Shown here: one piece after another, positions 1 through 8,927 of the stretch | Numbering within the stretch: the first letter of the stretch is position 1 | Layout of the letters: each line of letters opens with the position of its first letter | DNA from: Chelativorans xinjiangensis | Lineage (GTDB): Bacteria > Pseudomonadota > Alphaproteobacteria > Rhizobiales > Rhizobiaceae | Length of the DNA: 64,000 nt | Assembly: GCF_009812055.1 (NCBI RefSeq) | Contig: NZ_WQNH01000042.1 | Location: forward strand, 1 to 64,000 | Reading direction: 5' to 3' | Position numbers and translations under genes: made by a program | The notes under the pieces: model-generated | Seen by the model: only the letters and a program-made list of their open reading frames with translations | Told to the model about the DNA's origin: nothing | The model's database searches: none

Positions 1-80
1 CAAGCCAATCGCCAGTAAAATGCGCCGCGCAAACTGGAATAGAGACTTCTTCCATGAGCTCTTTACTCATATGCGATAGC

Positions 81-233
81 CCTGCCCGCGAGGGGGGAGA
101 TTGGCCGTCACGGTGACTTTCGCCAATCGCCAACGTTGCAGGGAAAAGCGCCTGAGCAAGCGGCCGGCGCAATCTCCCCCCTCGCGGGGGAGATGTCCGG
201 CAGGACAGAGGGGGCGCGAAGGGGCGCCGGCGT
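81..233. repeat. Palindromic repeat family B, partial copy B1
   Basis: The right part reads as a C-rich and then G-rich arm (ctcccccctcgcgggggag core, then a CCGGCAGGACAGAGGGGG stretch ending in GGGGCGCC). It closely matches the right arm of the copy at 37054-37244. The inner segment around 107-137 is the reverse complement of the inner segment of that copy, so this is the same element in the other orientation. The left arm is shortened. Related copies lie at 10338-10512 and 39918-40097. Function is unknown. Confidence 0.75.
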
Positions 234-306
234 TCCGAGAACCAGAGCAGACCCTTGATCGCCCGCGATCCCCAAGGAAAACGCAACACCCCTTGGCAAT
301 TCCCTA

Positions 307-328
307 TTCATCGTATATCGACGATGAA
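307..328. promoter_or_regulatory. Probable ArsR operator palindrome
   Basis: Inverted repeat TTCATCGT - 6 nt - ACGATGAA ends two bases before the arsR start codon at 331. Metal-sensing ArsR repressors bind imperfect dyads of about this size over their own promoter, so this is the likely autoregulatory site. The dyad is seen in the sequence; binding is inferred. No convincing -35/-10 pair was identified. Confidence 0.55.
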
Positions 329-330
329 CG

Positions 331-693
331 ATGAATAGCTTGGCAAACATCTCCGAACCGTCAGCGCCCGCTTCCGGCTGTTGCGCGCCCGATGTGCTTT
401 CCCGCGGCCTTTTCGCCCTGGCGCATCCCGCGCGCATCGAGATCCTGCGCTATCTCTCGGGTGTCGATTACTGCTGCTGCAAGGACGTGGTCTGCCGGCT
501 GCGGCTTGCCCAGTCGACCGTCTCGCAGCATCTGAAAATCCTCCTGGAGGCGGGGCTGGTGCGCATGAGCCCGCAGGGGCAGCGCTCACGCTACGCGGTG
601 GACAGTAAGGCGCTGCTGGCGCTTTCCGAGGCGGTGGGCGGCCTGCTCGATCCCTGCGCCGCGCGGGCGGACGAGAACGGCAAGGAAATCTGA
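331..693 (+). CDS. ArsR/SmtB-family metalloregulator
   Basis: This is a winged-helix repressor of 120 residues, usual for ArsR proteins. The recognition helix region is around residues 58-74 (AQSTVSQHLKIL), followed by the wing (GQRSRYAV). A cysteine cluster at residues 48-50 plus Cys55 sits where E. coli ArsR carries its CVC arsenite-binding motif, and two more Cys lie at 17-18. This suggests a thiophilic inducer such as As(III), Sb(III) or a soft metal. It lies 11 bases upstream of an Atm1-type exporter and is probably co-transcribed with it. A perfect-arm dyad just before the start codon suggests autoregulation. The family is secure; the inducer is inferred. Confidence 0.88.
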   Translation: MNSLANISEPSAPASGCCAPDVLSRGLFALAHPARIEILRYLSGVDYCCCKDVVCRLRLAQSTVSQHLKILLEAGLVRMSPQGQRSRYAVDSKALLALSEAVGGLLDPCAARADENGKEI

Positions 694-704
694 GGCAACA
701 CGCA

Positions 705-2585
705 TTGGCCCAAAAAACCGTCTCCGCCGAATCCGGCTCCATGCTCCACACGCTTGTGAACCTGTGGCCCTATATGTGGCCATCGGACCGGCGGGATCTC
801 AAGTTTCGCGTGGTGATAGCCACCGTCTTCCTCGTCCTGGCGAAGGTGATCCTCGTTCTCGTGCCCTATTTCTACAAATGGGCCACCAACGTTCTTTCGG
901 GCGAGGGCACGGCACCCGCCTATCTGCCCGCCATCCTCGCCGGCCCCCTGATGCTGGTGGTCGCCTACAATCTGGTGCGTGTCGTCCAGCTCGGCTTCAA
1001 CCAGCTTCGCGACGCGCTCTTCGCCAGCGTCGGCCAGCACGCCGTGCGCCAGCTCGCCTACCGCACCTTCGTGCACATGCACGCGCTGTCGCTGCGCTTC
1101 CATCTGGAGCGGCGCACGGGCGGCCTGTCGCGCATCATCGAGCGCGGCACCAAGGGCATCGACACCATCGTCCGCTTCACCATCCTGAACACGGTGCCGA
1201 CGCTCCTGGAATTCGCGCTTTCGGCGGTCATCTTCGCCGTCGCCTATGGCTGGGCCTATGTGGCCATCATCGCCGTCACCGTGTGGCTCTACACCTGGTT
1301 CACGGTGCGGGCGAGCGACTGGCGCATCACCATCCGGCGGGAGATGAACGAGTCCGACACCGACGCCAACACCAAGGCGATCGATTCGCTGCTCAATTTC
1401 GAGACGGTGAAATACTTCAACAACGAGGCGATGGAGGCCAATCGCTTCGACCGCTCCATGGGGCGCTACGAGGAGGCCGCCACCAAGACCTGGACCTCGC
1501 TCGGCTGGCTCAACTTCGGCCAGGGCGTCATCTTCGGCCTCGGCATGGCCGCCGCCATGGGGCTTTCGGCATGGGAAGTGATGCGCGGCACGCAGACGGT
1601 GGGCGACTTCGTCTTCATCAACGCAATGCTGATGCAGCTTTCCATTCCGCTCAACTTCATCGGCTTCGTCTACCGCGAGATCCGCCAGGGCCTTACCGAC
1701 ATCGAGCAGATGTTCGATCTGCTCGACGTTCCAGCCGAGGTGCGGGACCGGCCGGGCGCGGCACCCCTCGCGGTCGATCGGGGCCATGTGCGCTTCGACG
1801 ATGTCGCCTTCGCCTATGACGGGGACCGGCCGATCCTAAAAGGGATCAGCTTCGACATCCCCGCCGGCAGGACGGTGGCGGTGGTGGGGCCCTCGGGCGC
1901 CGGCAAATCGACCATCTCGCGCCTCATCTTCCGCTTCTACGACGTCCAGGAAGGCGCCGTCCTGATCGACGGTCAGGACGTGCGCGACGTCACGCAGGAA
2001 AGCCTGCGCGCGGCGATCGGCATGGTGCCGCAGGACACCGTGCTCTTCAACGATACGATTGCCTACAACATCCGCTACGGCCGTCCCGACGCTACAGAAG
2101 AGGAGGTGCGCCGCGCCGCCGAACTGGCGCAGATCGCCGATTTCATCGACGGCCTGCCACATGGCTACGACACCATGGTGGGCGAGCGGGGCCTGAAGCT
2201 TTCAGGCGGCGAGAAGCAGCGCGTGGCCATCGCCCGCACCATCCTGAAAGCGCCGCCGATCCTCATCCTCGACGAGGCCACTTCGGCGCTCGACACTCAC
2301 ACCGAGCAGGAGATCCAGGCCGCCCTCGACCTGGTCAGCCGGGGCCGCACGACGCTGGTCATCGCCCACCGGCTTTCCACCGTCATTGGCGCCGACGAGA
2401 TCATCGTCTTGAAGGACGGCCGCATCGCCGAGCGCGGCACCCATCACGGGCTCATCGCCGCGCGCGGCCTCTACGCCGAGATGTGGGACCGCCAGCGCGA
2501 GGCGAGCGAGGCCGAAGAGCGCCTGCGGCTTGCCCGCGAGACGGACGAGATGGGCGTGGTGGTGAGGAAGGTGCCGAGCTACTGA
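705..2585 (+). CDS. Atm1/ABCB7-type ABC exporter (fused permease-ATPase)
   Basis: This 626-residue half-transporter has an N-terminal six-helix exporter domain and a C-terminal nucleotide-binding domain: Walker [10 protein letters not shown] near residue 395, signature LSGGEKQRVAIAR near 499, Walker B LILDEATSALD, and an H-loop His in VIAHRLSTV. It resembles bacterial Atm1 proteins, which export glutathione-metal or glutathione-sulfur adducts. Lying behind a cysteine-rich ArsR regulator favours a metal or metalloid efflux role here. The start is the TTG at 705; an ATG at 741 (MLHTLVNLW) is a possible alternative that would lose 12 poorly conserved residues. Substrate is not determinable from sequence. 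Confidence 0.88.
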   Translation: MAQKTVSAESGSMLHTLVNLWPYMWPSDRRDLKFRVVIATVFLVLAKVILVLVPYFYKWATNVLSGEGTAPAYLPAILAGPLMLVVAYNLVRVVQLGFNQLRDALFASVGQHAVRQLAYRTFVHMHALSLRFHLERRTGGLSRIIERGTKGIDTIVRFTILNTVPTLLEFALSAVIFAVAYGWAYVAIIAVTVWLYTWFTVRASDWRITIRREMNESDTDANTKAIDSLLNFETVKYFNNEAMEANRFDRSMGRYEEAATKTWTSLGWLNFGQGVIFGLGMAAAMGLSAWEVMRGTQTVGDFVFINAMLMQLSIPLNFIGFVYREIRQGLTDIEQMFDLLDVPAEVRDRPGAAPLAVDRGHVRFDDVAFAYDGDRPILKGISFDIPAGRTVAVVGPSGAGKSTISRLIFRFYDVQEGAVLIDGQDVRDVTQESLRAAIGMVPQDTVLFNDTIAYNIRYGRPDATEEEVRRAAELAQIADFIDGLPHGYDTMVGERGLKLSGGEKQRVAIARTILKAPPILILDEATSALDTHTEQEIQAALDLVSRGRTTLVIAHRLSTVIGADEIIVLKDGRIAERGTHHGLIAARGLYAEMWDRQREASEAEERLRLARETDEMGVVVRKVPSY

Positions 2586-2699
2586 GCCGGCCGCCGGCCG
2601 CCGTTCAATGGTGCGGCGAGCCTTCTTTTTCGGATCGCTGTCGGAATGCGAGGCCTTGAGACGTCCTCGATACATAACGCGAGCCGAAGGAGTGCAGAG

Positions 2700-3359
2700 A
2701 TGAGAAAGATCATTGTTGGCGCATTTGTAAGCCTCGACGGAATCATGCAGGCGCCGGGCGGCCCGGACGAGGACCCCACCGGCGGCTTCGAATATGGCGG
2801 CTGGGTCGCTCCCTATTTCGATGAAAAGATGGGAGAGGCGGTGGGCGAGATGTTCGCCAAGCCATTCAACCTTCTGCTCGGCCGCAAGACCTACGACATT
2901 TTCGCCGCCCATTGGCCCTATGTCGACGCCGACGATCCGATCGGGCCGCTGTTCGACCGCATCGACAAATATGTGGCGACCCGCAATCCGGATTTTAGGC
3001 TCACCTGGCAGAACAGCCACCTGCTGGGCAAGGACGTGGTCGCCGCGGTCAGGAAGCTGAAAAGCGAGGACGGGCCGGATCTGTTGACCCAAGGCTCGAC
3101 CGATTTCCTGCAGACCCTGTTCAAAAACGATCTTGTCGATGAGATCAACGTTTCGTTCTTTCCGGTCGTGCTCGGGAAGGGCAAGAAGCTGTTCGGCGGC
3201 GGTGCCTTTCCCGGTGCGCTGAAACTCGTCGGTTCGAGGGTCTCCGATTCCGGCGTTACGACCAACAAATACGTCCGCGCCGGAAAGGTCACGACCGGCT
3301 CGTTCGAATTCGACCAGCCAACCGAGGCGGAATTGGAGCGGCGCAGGAACCTGAGCTGA
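2700..3359 (+). CDS. Dihydrofolate reductase family protein (RibD C-terminal-like)
   Basis: A 219-residue protein of the RibD_C/DHFR-like fold (YyaP/YwjB group). Visible marks are the N-terminal strand RKIIVGAFVSLDG, the GRKTYDIFAAHWP segment and the late GSTDFLQTLFKNDLVDEI followed by FFPVVLGKGKKLF. The family are NAD(P)H-dependent reductases of mostly unknown substrate. The ATG at 2700 is chosen over one at 2646 because a good Shine-Dalgarno (GAAGGAG) precedes it and family similarity begins there. It stands alone, downstream of the exporter by 114 bases. The specific reaction is unknown. Confidence 0.8.
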   Translation: MRKIIVGAFVSLDGIMQAPGGPDEDPTGGFEYGGWVAPYFDEKMGEAVGEMFAKPFNLLLGRKTYDIFAAHWPYVDADDPIGPLFDRIDKYVATRNPDFRLTWQNSHLLGKDVVAAVRKLKSEDGPDLLTQGSTDFLQTLFKNDLVDEINVSFFPVVLGKGKKLFGGGAFPGALKLVGSRVSDSGVTTNKYVRAGKVTTGSFEFDQPTEAELERRRNLS

Positions 3360-3399
3360 TACGAGCGGCCTTATGTTCGACCGCTGTTAGCGCGTCGAT

Positions 3400-3446
3400 G
3401 TTCAGGCATGGATCCTCGGGCTTGACCCGAGGATCCATGCCTGAAC
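3400..3446. repeat. Perfect 21-bp-stem hairpin (repeat family D)
   Basis: The two arms, GTTCAGGCATGGATCCTCGGG (3400-3420) and its exact complement (3426-3446), flank a five-base loop. There is no T-tract, so it is not a typical intrinsic terminator, though it lies 41 bases after the DHFR-like gene. A decayed relative (TTCAGGCATGGGTCCTCGGG...) occurs at about 42083-42135, so this is a dispersed palindromic repeat. Confidence 0.85.
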
Positions 3447-3558
3447 CGTTCCAATAAACAAAACGGTCAAAGCTAAGGGCTGTTGCCTGCGCGTTGCAGC
3501 CTGTCGCTCTTTCCGATAGGAAATCCGCACCTGATATCCACCGGGGCGCGGAGAACCG

Positions 3559-4257
3559 ATGAGCTTGACCGACACGATCCGAAAGACATTCGTGCCCATC
3601 CATCGCGAGGGCTATCCCTTCATCGCCGGCTTCGCGGTGGCTTCCCTCGTCCTCGGCCTCATCTGGGAACCGCTCTTCTGGATCGGCATGCTGCTCACGG
3701 CCTGGTGCGCCTATTTCTTCCGCGATCCGTTGCGCGTCACACCGGTTGACGACAGGCTGGTGATCGCGCCGGCCGACGGCTCGGTCTCCTCCGTCGGCCC
3801 CGCCACGCCGCCCGCCGAACTCGGCCTCGGGGCGGGCGAGATGATGCGGATTTCCATCTTCATGGACGTCTTCTCCTGTCACATCAACCGCGCCCCCGTG
3901 CGCGGGCGCATCTCGCTGATCGAGCATCGGCCGGGCCGCTTCCTCAACGCCGATCTCGACAAGGCGAGTAGTGAGAACGAGCGCAACAGCCTCGTCATCG
4001 AAAGCCCGCATGGGCCGGTCCCCGTGGTGCAGATCGCCGGCCTCGTCGCCCGTCGCATCCTCTGCTGGGCCGAGGCGCCGGGTGAGATCGCCGTCGGCGA
4101 GCGATTCGGCCTCATCCGCTTCGGCTCGCGCGTCGACGTCTACCTGCCGCAAGGCGCCCGGCCGCGCGTGGCCGTCGGCCAGACGGCGATCGGCGGCGAG
4201 ACGGTCATCGCCGAGTTCGGCAGCGAGGAAGCGCCAACGCTCGTGCGCGTCTCCTGA
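3559..4257 (+). CDS. psd: Phosphatidylserine decarboxylase proenzyme
   Basis: Converts phosphatidylserine to phosphatidylethanolamine at the inner membrane. At 232 residues it is the short Psd form. The self-cleavage site is RFGSR, with Ser190 predicted to become the pyruvoyl group at the start of the small alpha chain. Other marks are APADG (residues 70-74) and the [13 protein letters not shown] segment (102-114). There is one hydrophobic segment near the N terminus (about 21-50). The stop codon overlaps the pssA start by one base, so the two steps of phosphatidylethanolamine synthesis are translationally coupled. Confidence 0.95.
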   Translation: MSLTDTIRKTFVPIHREGYPFIAGFAVASLVLGLIWEPLFWIGMLLTAWCAYFFRDPLRVTPVDDRLVIAPADGSVSSVGPATPPAELGLGAGEMMRISIFMDVFSCHINRAPVRGRISLIEHRPGRFLNADLDKASSENERNSLVIESPHGPVPVVQIAGLVARRILCWAEAPGEIAVGERFGLIRFGSRVDVYLPQGARPRVAVGQTAIGGETVIAEFGSEEAPTLVRVS

Positions 4258-5072
4258 TGGCCGGGCCGTTTCCGCCTTTCGAGCCGCACGGCGGCGGGGG
4301 GCCGCGCATCCGCGAGATCCCGCTGCGCCTGATGGTGCCGAACCTGATCACGGTTCTGGCCATCTGCGCCGGGCTCTCCGGTATTCGCCTTGCCTTCGAG
4401 GGGCGGGTGGAAACGGCCGTCATCATGGTGCTTTTCGCCGCCTTCCTCGACGCCGTGGACGGGCGCGTGGCGCGCATGCTCAAGGCCTCGTCGAAGTTCG
4501 GCGCGCAGATGGATTCGCTGGCCGACATCGTCAATTTCGGTGTCGCTCCGGCGCTTGTGCTCTACGCCTACCTGCTCGACAGGGCCGGGGCCATCGGCTG
4601 GATCGCCGCGCTTCTCTTCGCCATCGCCTGCGCGCTGCGCCTTGCCCGATTCAACGTCATGCTGGACGATCCGGACCGCCCGGCCTGGCAGGCCGACTAT
4701 TTCGTCGGCGTGCCGGCGCCGGCGGGCGCCGCGCTCGTCATGCTGCCGGTCTATCTCGGGTTTCTCGGCGTTGTGCCGGACCGTCCGATAGCGTTTGTCG
4801 CCTCGGCTTATACGCTGGCTGTCGCGGTCCTGCTGATCAGCCGTCTGCCGGTCTATTCAGGCAAAAGCTCCGGCAGCCGCGTGCGCCGCGAACTGGTGAT
4901 GCCCCTGATGCTCGTCGTCGTCTTCTATGCTCTGCTTCTGGCGAGCTACACCTGGCAGACCATGGCGGCCTCGGCCATCGCCTATCTCGTCTTCCTCGTC
5001 TTCAGCGTGCGCGCCTATTCGCGCCGTGCGGCGCGCGAGGAAGCCGCCGCCGCGAAGGATGACGAGGACTGA
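4257..5072 (+). CDS. pssA: CDP-diacylglycerol-serine O-phosphatidyltransferase
   Basis: This integral membrane enzyme makes phosphatidylserine from CDP-diacylglycerol and serine, supplying Psd encoded just upstream. It has 271 residues and several transmembrane helices. The CDP-alcohol phosphatidyltransferase signature D-G-x2-A-R-x8-G-x3-D-x3-D is visible as DAVDGRVARMLKASSKFGAQ and then MDSLAD. The start ATG shares a base with the psd stop. The C-terminal tail is charged (RRAAREEAAAAKDDED). It is the first of three CDP-alcohol transferases in the window (others at 43044 and 59307). Confidence 0.95.
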   Translation: MAGPFPPFEPHGGGGPRIREIPLRLMVPNLITVLAICAGLSGIRLAFEGRVETAVIMVLFAAFLDAVDGRVARMLKASSKFGAQMDSLADIVNFGVAPALVLYAYLLDRAGAIGWIAALLFAIACALRLARFNVMLDDPDRPAWQADYFVGVPAPAGAALVMLPVYLGFLGVVPDRPIAFVASAYTLAVAVLLISRLPVYSGKSSGSRVRRELVMPLMLVVVFYALLLASYTWQTMAASAIAYLVFLVFSVRAYSRRAAREEAAAAKDDED

Positions 5073-5082
5073 GGGCGTTACG

Positions 5083-5802
5083 CTACGCCATCTCGCGGTC
5101 TTCCATCTTCTGCGGTGTCGCGCGGCGGACCGCCAGCATGCGGTCGAACAGCGCGTTGGCGGCCACCGGCTTTGCCTCGGTCGGCGCGAGCGCTATCATT
5201 TCGGCGATGGTCAGGGGTTCGAGCGTGGCCACCGTCAGGCGCGGCAGAAGCTGCCGCCCGCCGTTCGGCGCCAGCGCGAAGAGCGACCGCCCCGAACCCT
5301 CCACATGGATCGGCACTACGCGCGCCTCCGCCTTTGCGGCGATGCGGGCGATCGCCCGGAAGAGGCGGAAGGCTTTGGCGTCCGGCGCCTCGTTGTCCGG
5401 CAGATAGACCGCAAGCCGCCCATTGCCCCGGAGGCGGCGTACCAGCCGCCGGCTGACGAAGATATGGCGGGCGTTGAAGGCGATGGTGCGCGCCAGCGCC
5501 CGCCAGGGGTCGAGCCACCAGGAGCGCGCCGAGGCCTCGTCCAGGATATGCAGCGTGTCGTTCGGCAGCAGCGCCAGCATCAGCGCCGGCTCCAGCTTCG
5601 ACCGGTGCCACACCGCATAGATGACGGGCGGCTCCGCCGCGCGGGCCCTGGCGATGGCGCCGTCGCCGATGCGGAAGAAAACCTTCAGCGGCGCATAGAG
5701 CATCGCCTGGTGAAGGCTCATGCCCCGCCGCATTCGGCAATAGGCCGCGGCGGCAAGCCACAAAGCCAGGATCGCTGCCACAAGCGCAATGGCTATCGTC
5801 AT
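5083..5802 (-). CDS. PlsC-like lysophospholipid acyltransferase family protein
   Basis: A 239-residue protein with an N-terminal membrane anchor (about residues 3-21). The segment IYAVWHRSKLEPALM matches the first acyltransferase block, followed by GRLAVYLPDNEAPDAKAFRL and VVPIHVEGS in the positions of later blocks. The catalytic H-x4-D motif appears as H66-x4-E71, with Glu in place of Asp, so activity may differ from standard 1-acylglycerol-3-phosphate acyltransferases. It converges on pssA, with only 10 bases between the two stop codons. A role in glycerolipid acylation is likely but not certain. Confidence 0.65.
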   Translation of the reverse strand: MTIAIALVAAILALWLAAAAYCRMRRGMSLHQAMLYAPLKVFFRIGDGAIARARAAEPPVIYAVWHRSKLEPALMLALLPNDTLHILDEASARSWWLDPWRALARTIAFNARHIFVSRRLVRRLRGNGRLAVYLPDNEAPDAKAFRLFRAIARIAAKAEARVVPIHVEGSGRSLFALAPNGGRQLLPRLTVATLEPLTIAEMIALAPTEAKPVAANALFDRMLAVRRATPQKMEDREMA

Positions 5803-5997
5803 TCTTCCGCACCTCCCAGCCGCAGGCCGGTCTCCGCAATCGGTCTAATTTTCACATAAACAATGAGTTGGAGCCACGACTTGATTCACCGCAACAATGG
5901 CCGACGGTGCTCTCTCCCTGCCGCGGCTTCTGGTGGCCGCTCCGCGCGAGGGTAACCGAAGACCGGGCAAGGTCAATCGCGTTTTGGGGAAAGGGCC

Positions 5998-6744
5998 CTA
6001 TTCCGGCAGCCGGTAGTGCAGGAAGCGGTCCTTGCGGACGTCGAAGACGAGCCCGGTCTCCGTCAGCGCCGGGCTCGCCAGCGGCAGGATTTTCGCCGCC
6101 ACTTCCGCCGGGTGCGGCAGGGTCTGCGGGTCCTCGCCGGGCATTGCCTGCGCCCGCATCGCCGTGCGCGTGGGCCCCGGGCTGACCGAGTTGACCCTGA
6201 GCGGCATGTTCTTGGTCTCGTCCGCCCACGAGCGCACCAGGACCTCGACAGCCGCCTTGGAAGCCGCATAGGGCGCCCAGAAGGCGCGGGCGACATGGGC
6301 GGCACCCGACGACATGACGATGGCGCGCCCCGCGTCCGAGGCCCTCAGAAGCGGGTCGACCGAGCGTATCAGCCGCCAGGTGGCCGTCACGTTGATGGTC
6401 ATCACCTTCTCGAAGGTCTTCGCCTCTACATGGCCGATGGGCGAAATGGTGCCGAGGATGCCGGCATTGGCCACCAGGATGTCGAGCTTGCCCCAGCGCT
6501 CGTAGATGGCGCCGCCCAGGCGGTCGATACCGCCCATGTCGGTCAGGTCCAGCGGCGCCAGCGTCGCCTCGCCGCCGCCGGCCTTGATCTCGTCGTCCAG
6601 TTCCTCAAGCCCGCCCACGGTGCGCGCCACGGCGACCACATGGGCGCCCGCCGCCGCCAGCTCCTTGGCGAGGAAATAGCCGATGCCGCGCGAGGCGCCG
6701 GTGACGAGCGCGATGCGGCCTGAAAGGTCGAGGGAGTCGGTCAT
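5998..6744 (-). CDS. SDR family NAD(P)-dependent oxidoreductase
   Basis: A classical short-chain dehydrogenase of 248 residues. It has the cofactor motif TGASRGIG (15-22), the NAG motif ANAGI near 92-96, Ser145/146, Tyr159 and Lys163 (YAASK) as catalytic residues, and the PG motif VSPGPTRT. It lies 27 bases downstream of purF on the same strand and in the same order as in other Rhizobiales, so it is probably the last gene of the radA-cvpA-purF transcript. The substrate is unknown; this conserved neighbour of purF has no assigned pathway that I can name. Confidence 0.88.
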   Translation of the reverse strand: MTDSLDLSGRIALVTGASRGIGYFLAKELAAAGAHVVAVARTVGGLEELDDEIKAGGGEATLAPLDLTDMGGIDRLGGAIYERWGKLDILVANAGILGTISPIGHVEAKTFEKVMTINVTATWRLIRSVDPLLRASDAGRAIVMSSGAAHVARAFWAPYAASKAAVEVLVRSWADETKNMPLRVNSVSPGPTRTAMRAQAMPGEDPQTLPHPAEVAAKILPLASPALTETGLVFDVRKDRFLHYRLPE

Positions 6745-6771
6745 GGATGAATGGTCCCGCTTGCGTGGCGC

Positions 6772-8244
6772 CTACTGCCCGCCGGCGGCCAGCAGCGAGA
6801 GCTGGCGCACGTTGTCGGTGCCGTGGTGGTCGGTCAGCTCCGTCGGGTATTCGGTGGTGAAGCAGGCGTCGCAGAACTGCGGCTCACCGTTATTGCGCGC
6901 CGCTTCGCCGACCGCGCGGTAAAGCCCGTCGATGGACAGGAAGCCGAGCGAATCGACGCGGATGAACTCCGCCATCTCCTCAACGGACATGCGGGAGGCA
7001 AGCAGCTTCGCCGTCTGCGGCGTGTCGACGCCGTAGAAGCAGGAGGCGCGCGTCGGCGGCGATGCGATGCGCATGTGCACTTCCGCCGCCCCCGCATCGC
7101 GCACCATCTGCACGATCTTCTGGCTCGTCGTGCCGCGCACGATGGAATCGTCCACAAGCACCACGCGCCTGCCCTCGATCAGGCGGCGGTTGGCGTTGTG
7201 CTTCAGCTTCACCCCCATGTGGCGGATGGAATCGGTCGGCTGGATGAAGGTGCGGCCCACATAGTGGTTGCGGATGATGCCGAGCTCGAAAGGAATCCCC
7301 GCTGCTTGCGCGAAGCCGATGGCCGCCGGCGTGCCCGAATCGGGCACCGGCACGACGATGTCGGCCGCAACCGGGCTCTCGCGCGCCAGTTCAGCGCCGA
7401 TCTGCTTGCGCACCTCATAGACGTTGCGCCCTTCGACCGAGGAATCGGGCCGCGCGAAATATACGTATTCGAAGATGCAGAAGCGCTGCTTGGCCTTCTT
7501 GAAGGGGAAGAAGCTCTCGATCCCCTGTTCGGTGACCACCACCATCTCGCCCGGCTCGAGGTCGCGGACGAAGCGGGCGCCGATGATATCGAGCGCGCAG
7601 CTCTCCGAGGCCAGGATAGAGGCGCCGTCGAGGTCGCCCAGCACCAGCGGGCGGATGCCCAGGGGGTCGCGGCAGCCGATCATCTTCTTCGATGTCAGCG
7701 CCACCAGCGAGAAGGCGCCTTCGAGCTGGCGCACCGCGTCGATGAAGCGGGCGTTGGTGTCGCGCTCCTTGCTGGTCGCCACCAGGTGCATGATGGTTTC
7801 GGTGTCGGAGGTGGAGGAGAAGATCGAGCCCTGCTTCTGCAGCCGGCGCTGTACGGTCATCGCGTTGGTGATGTTGCCGTTATGGGCAACCGCCAGCCCG
7901 CCCTCGGCAAGCTCGGCGAAGAAGGGCTGCACATTGCGCAGGCCAGAGCCGCCGGTGGTCGAATAGCGGGTGTGGCCGATGGCGCGGGAGCCGTTCAGCC
8001 GCTCGATGACGGTGGGTTTGGTGAAAGTGTCGCCGATGAGCCCGATATGCCGCTCGACATGGAACTGGGTACCGTCGAAGGAGACGATGCCGGCGGCCTC
8101 CTGGCCGCGGTGTTGCAGGGCGTGCAGGCCCAGCGTGGCGATGGCCGCCGCGTCCTGGCGCCCGAAGATGCCGAACACGCCGCACTCGTCGTGAAAATGA
8201 TCGTCGGCTTCGCCCATGAAAGGCAAATTTGTGTCGTCCGCCAT
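6772..8244 (-). CDS. purF: Amidophosphoribosyltransferase
   Basis: Catalyses the first committed step of purine synthesis, PRPP plus glutamine to 5-phosphoribosylamine. The 490-residue protein has an N-terminal glutamine amidotransferase class II domain. Cys21 (DECGVFGIFG) becomes the N-terminal nucleophile after removal of a 20-residue propeptide. A C-terminal PRTase domain carries VVLVDDSIVRGTTS. Cysteines in SCFYGVDT and CDACF fit the [4Fe-4S] ligands of the Bacillus-type enzyme. It is downstream of cvpA, as in many proteobacteria. Confidence 0.97.
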   Translation of the reverse strand: MADDTNLPFMGEADDHFHDECGVFGIFGRQDAAAIATLGLHALQHRGQEAAGIVSFDGTQFHVERHIGLIGDTFTKPTVIERLNGSRAIGHTRYSTTGGSGLRNVQPFFAELAEGGLAVAHNGNITNAMTVQRRLQKQGSIFSSTSDTETIMHLVATSKERDTNARFIDAVRQLEGAFSLVALTSKKMIGCRDPLGIRPLVLGDLDGASILASESCALDIIGARFVRDLEPGEMVVVTEQGIESFFPFKKAKQRFCIFEYVYFARPDSSVEGRNVYEVRKQIGAELARESPVAADIVVPVPDSGTPAAIGFAQAAGIPFELGIIRNHYVGRTFIQPTDSIRHMGVKLKHNANRRLIEGRRVVLVDDSIVRGTTSQKIVQMVRDAGAAEVHMRIASPPTRASCFYGVDTPQTAKLLASRMSVEEMAEFIRVDSLGFLSIDGLYRAVGEAARNNGEPQFCDACFTTEYPTELTDHHGTDNVRQLSLLAAGGQ

Positions 8245-8297
8245 CGCTGGCCGCCTCGTGCCTTGGTTAACTTACCTTCTGGCGGCCTTCCGGGCCG

Positions 8298-8849
8298 TCA
8301 GTTGTTCGTCTCCGCCTCGCCCGCCGCATTCGAGCCGGGCGACACGCGGTCGAGGATCGATGTCTCCGGGTCGTCGGGCAGCAGGTCCTGCAGCCACTCT
8401 CCGACGCCCTCGAGGAGCGGGCGCGACTTCGCTTCCGCGACCCAGCTCGGCGGGTTCGCACCCAGGAGCCAGTTCAGGAACAAAAGCGCCACCGCCATCA
8501 CCAGGATGCCGCGCACCGCGCCGTACAGGAAGCCCAGCGTGCGGTCGAGCGCGCCGACCCTGGAATCGATGATGAAGTCGGCCAGCTTCATCGTGATCAC
8601 CGTCACGATGATGAGCGCGACAAAGAACACCGCTGCCGCCGCCGCCACCAGAGCGACCATCGCATTGCCTATATAGGGCGTCACATAGGGCAGCACCAAT
8701 GGGTAGAAGAAATAGGCGGCGATCGCCGCAAGCGCCCAGGAGGCGATGGACAGGATTTCGCGCGAGAATCCGCGCACCATGGCCAGCATCGCCGAGACGA
8801 GCGTGAAGCCGACGAGGATTCCGTCAAGCAGCGTGATTGGCATCGTCAA
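8298..8849 (-). CDS. cvpA: CvpA family membrane protein
   Basis: A 183-residue inner-membrane protein with about four transmembrane helices and the family start DGILVGFTLVSAMLAMVRGF followed by SREILSIASW. CvpA was named for colicin V production, and family members are linked to envelope stress and bile tolerance; the biochemical function is unresolved. The gene sits between radA and purF in the usual order, 78 bases after radA and 53 bases before purF. The polar C-terminal tail (LPDDPETSILDRVSPGSNAA) is probably cytoplasmic. Confidence 0.88.
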   Translation of the reverse strand: MTMPITLLDGILVGFTLVSAMLAMVRGFSREILSIASWALAAIAAYFFYPLVLPYVTPYIGNAMVALVAAAAAVFFVALIIVTVITMKLADFIIDSRVGALDRTLGFLYGAVRGILVMAVALLFLNWLLGANPPSWVAEAKSRPLLEGVGEWLQDLLPDDPETSILDRVSPGSNAAGEAETNN

Positions 8850-8927
8850 CCCAACTCCGTTTTAGGAAGCACGCCCAATACCGCTTCTTCCCGTATCCTG
8901 CCAGCCAATCCGCCAAGGTTTTCTCCT

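Larger units (their letters stand above)
1..330. other. Intergenic start of window
   Basis: No gene is supported here; the short open frames are low-complexity shadows. The first 60 bases show nothing recognisable. Positions about 81-233 hold a partial copy of a palindromic repeat family (separate entry). The last 25 bases before the arsR start hold a likely operator (separate entry). Confidence 0.6.

Noticed and set aside
6751-8676. 641-codon plus-strand open frame
   Set aside because: It lies exactly antisense to purF and cvpA; high GC leaves the opposite frame open. The product is His/Arg/Asp-rich with no family features.
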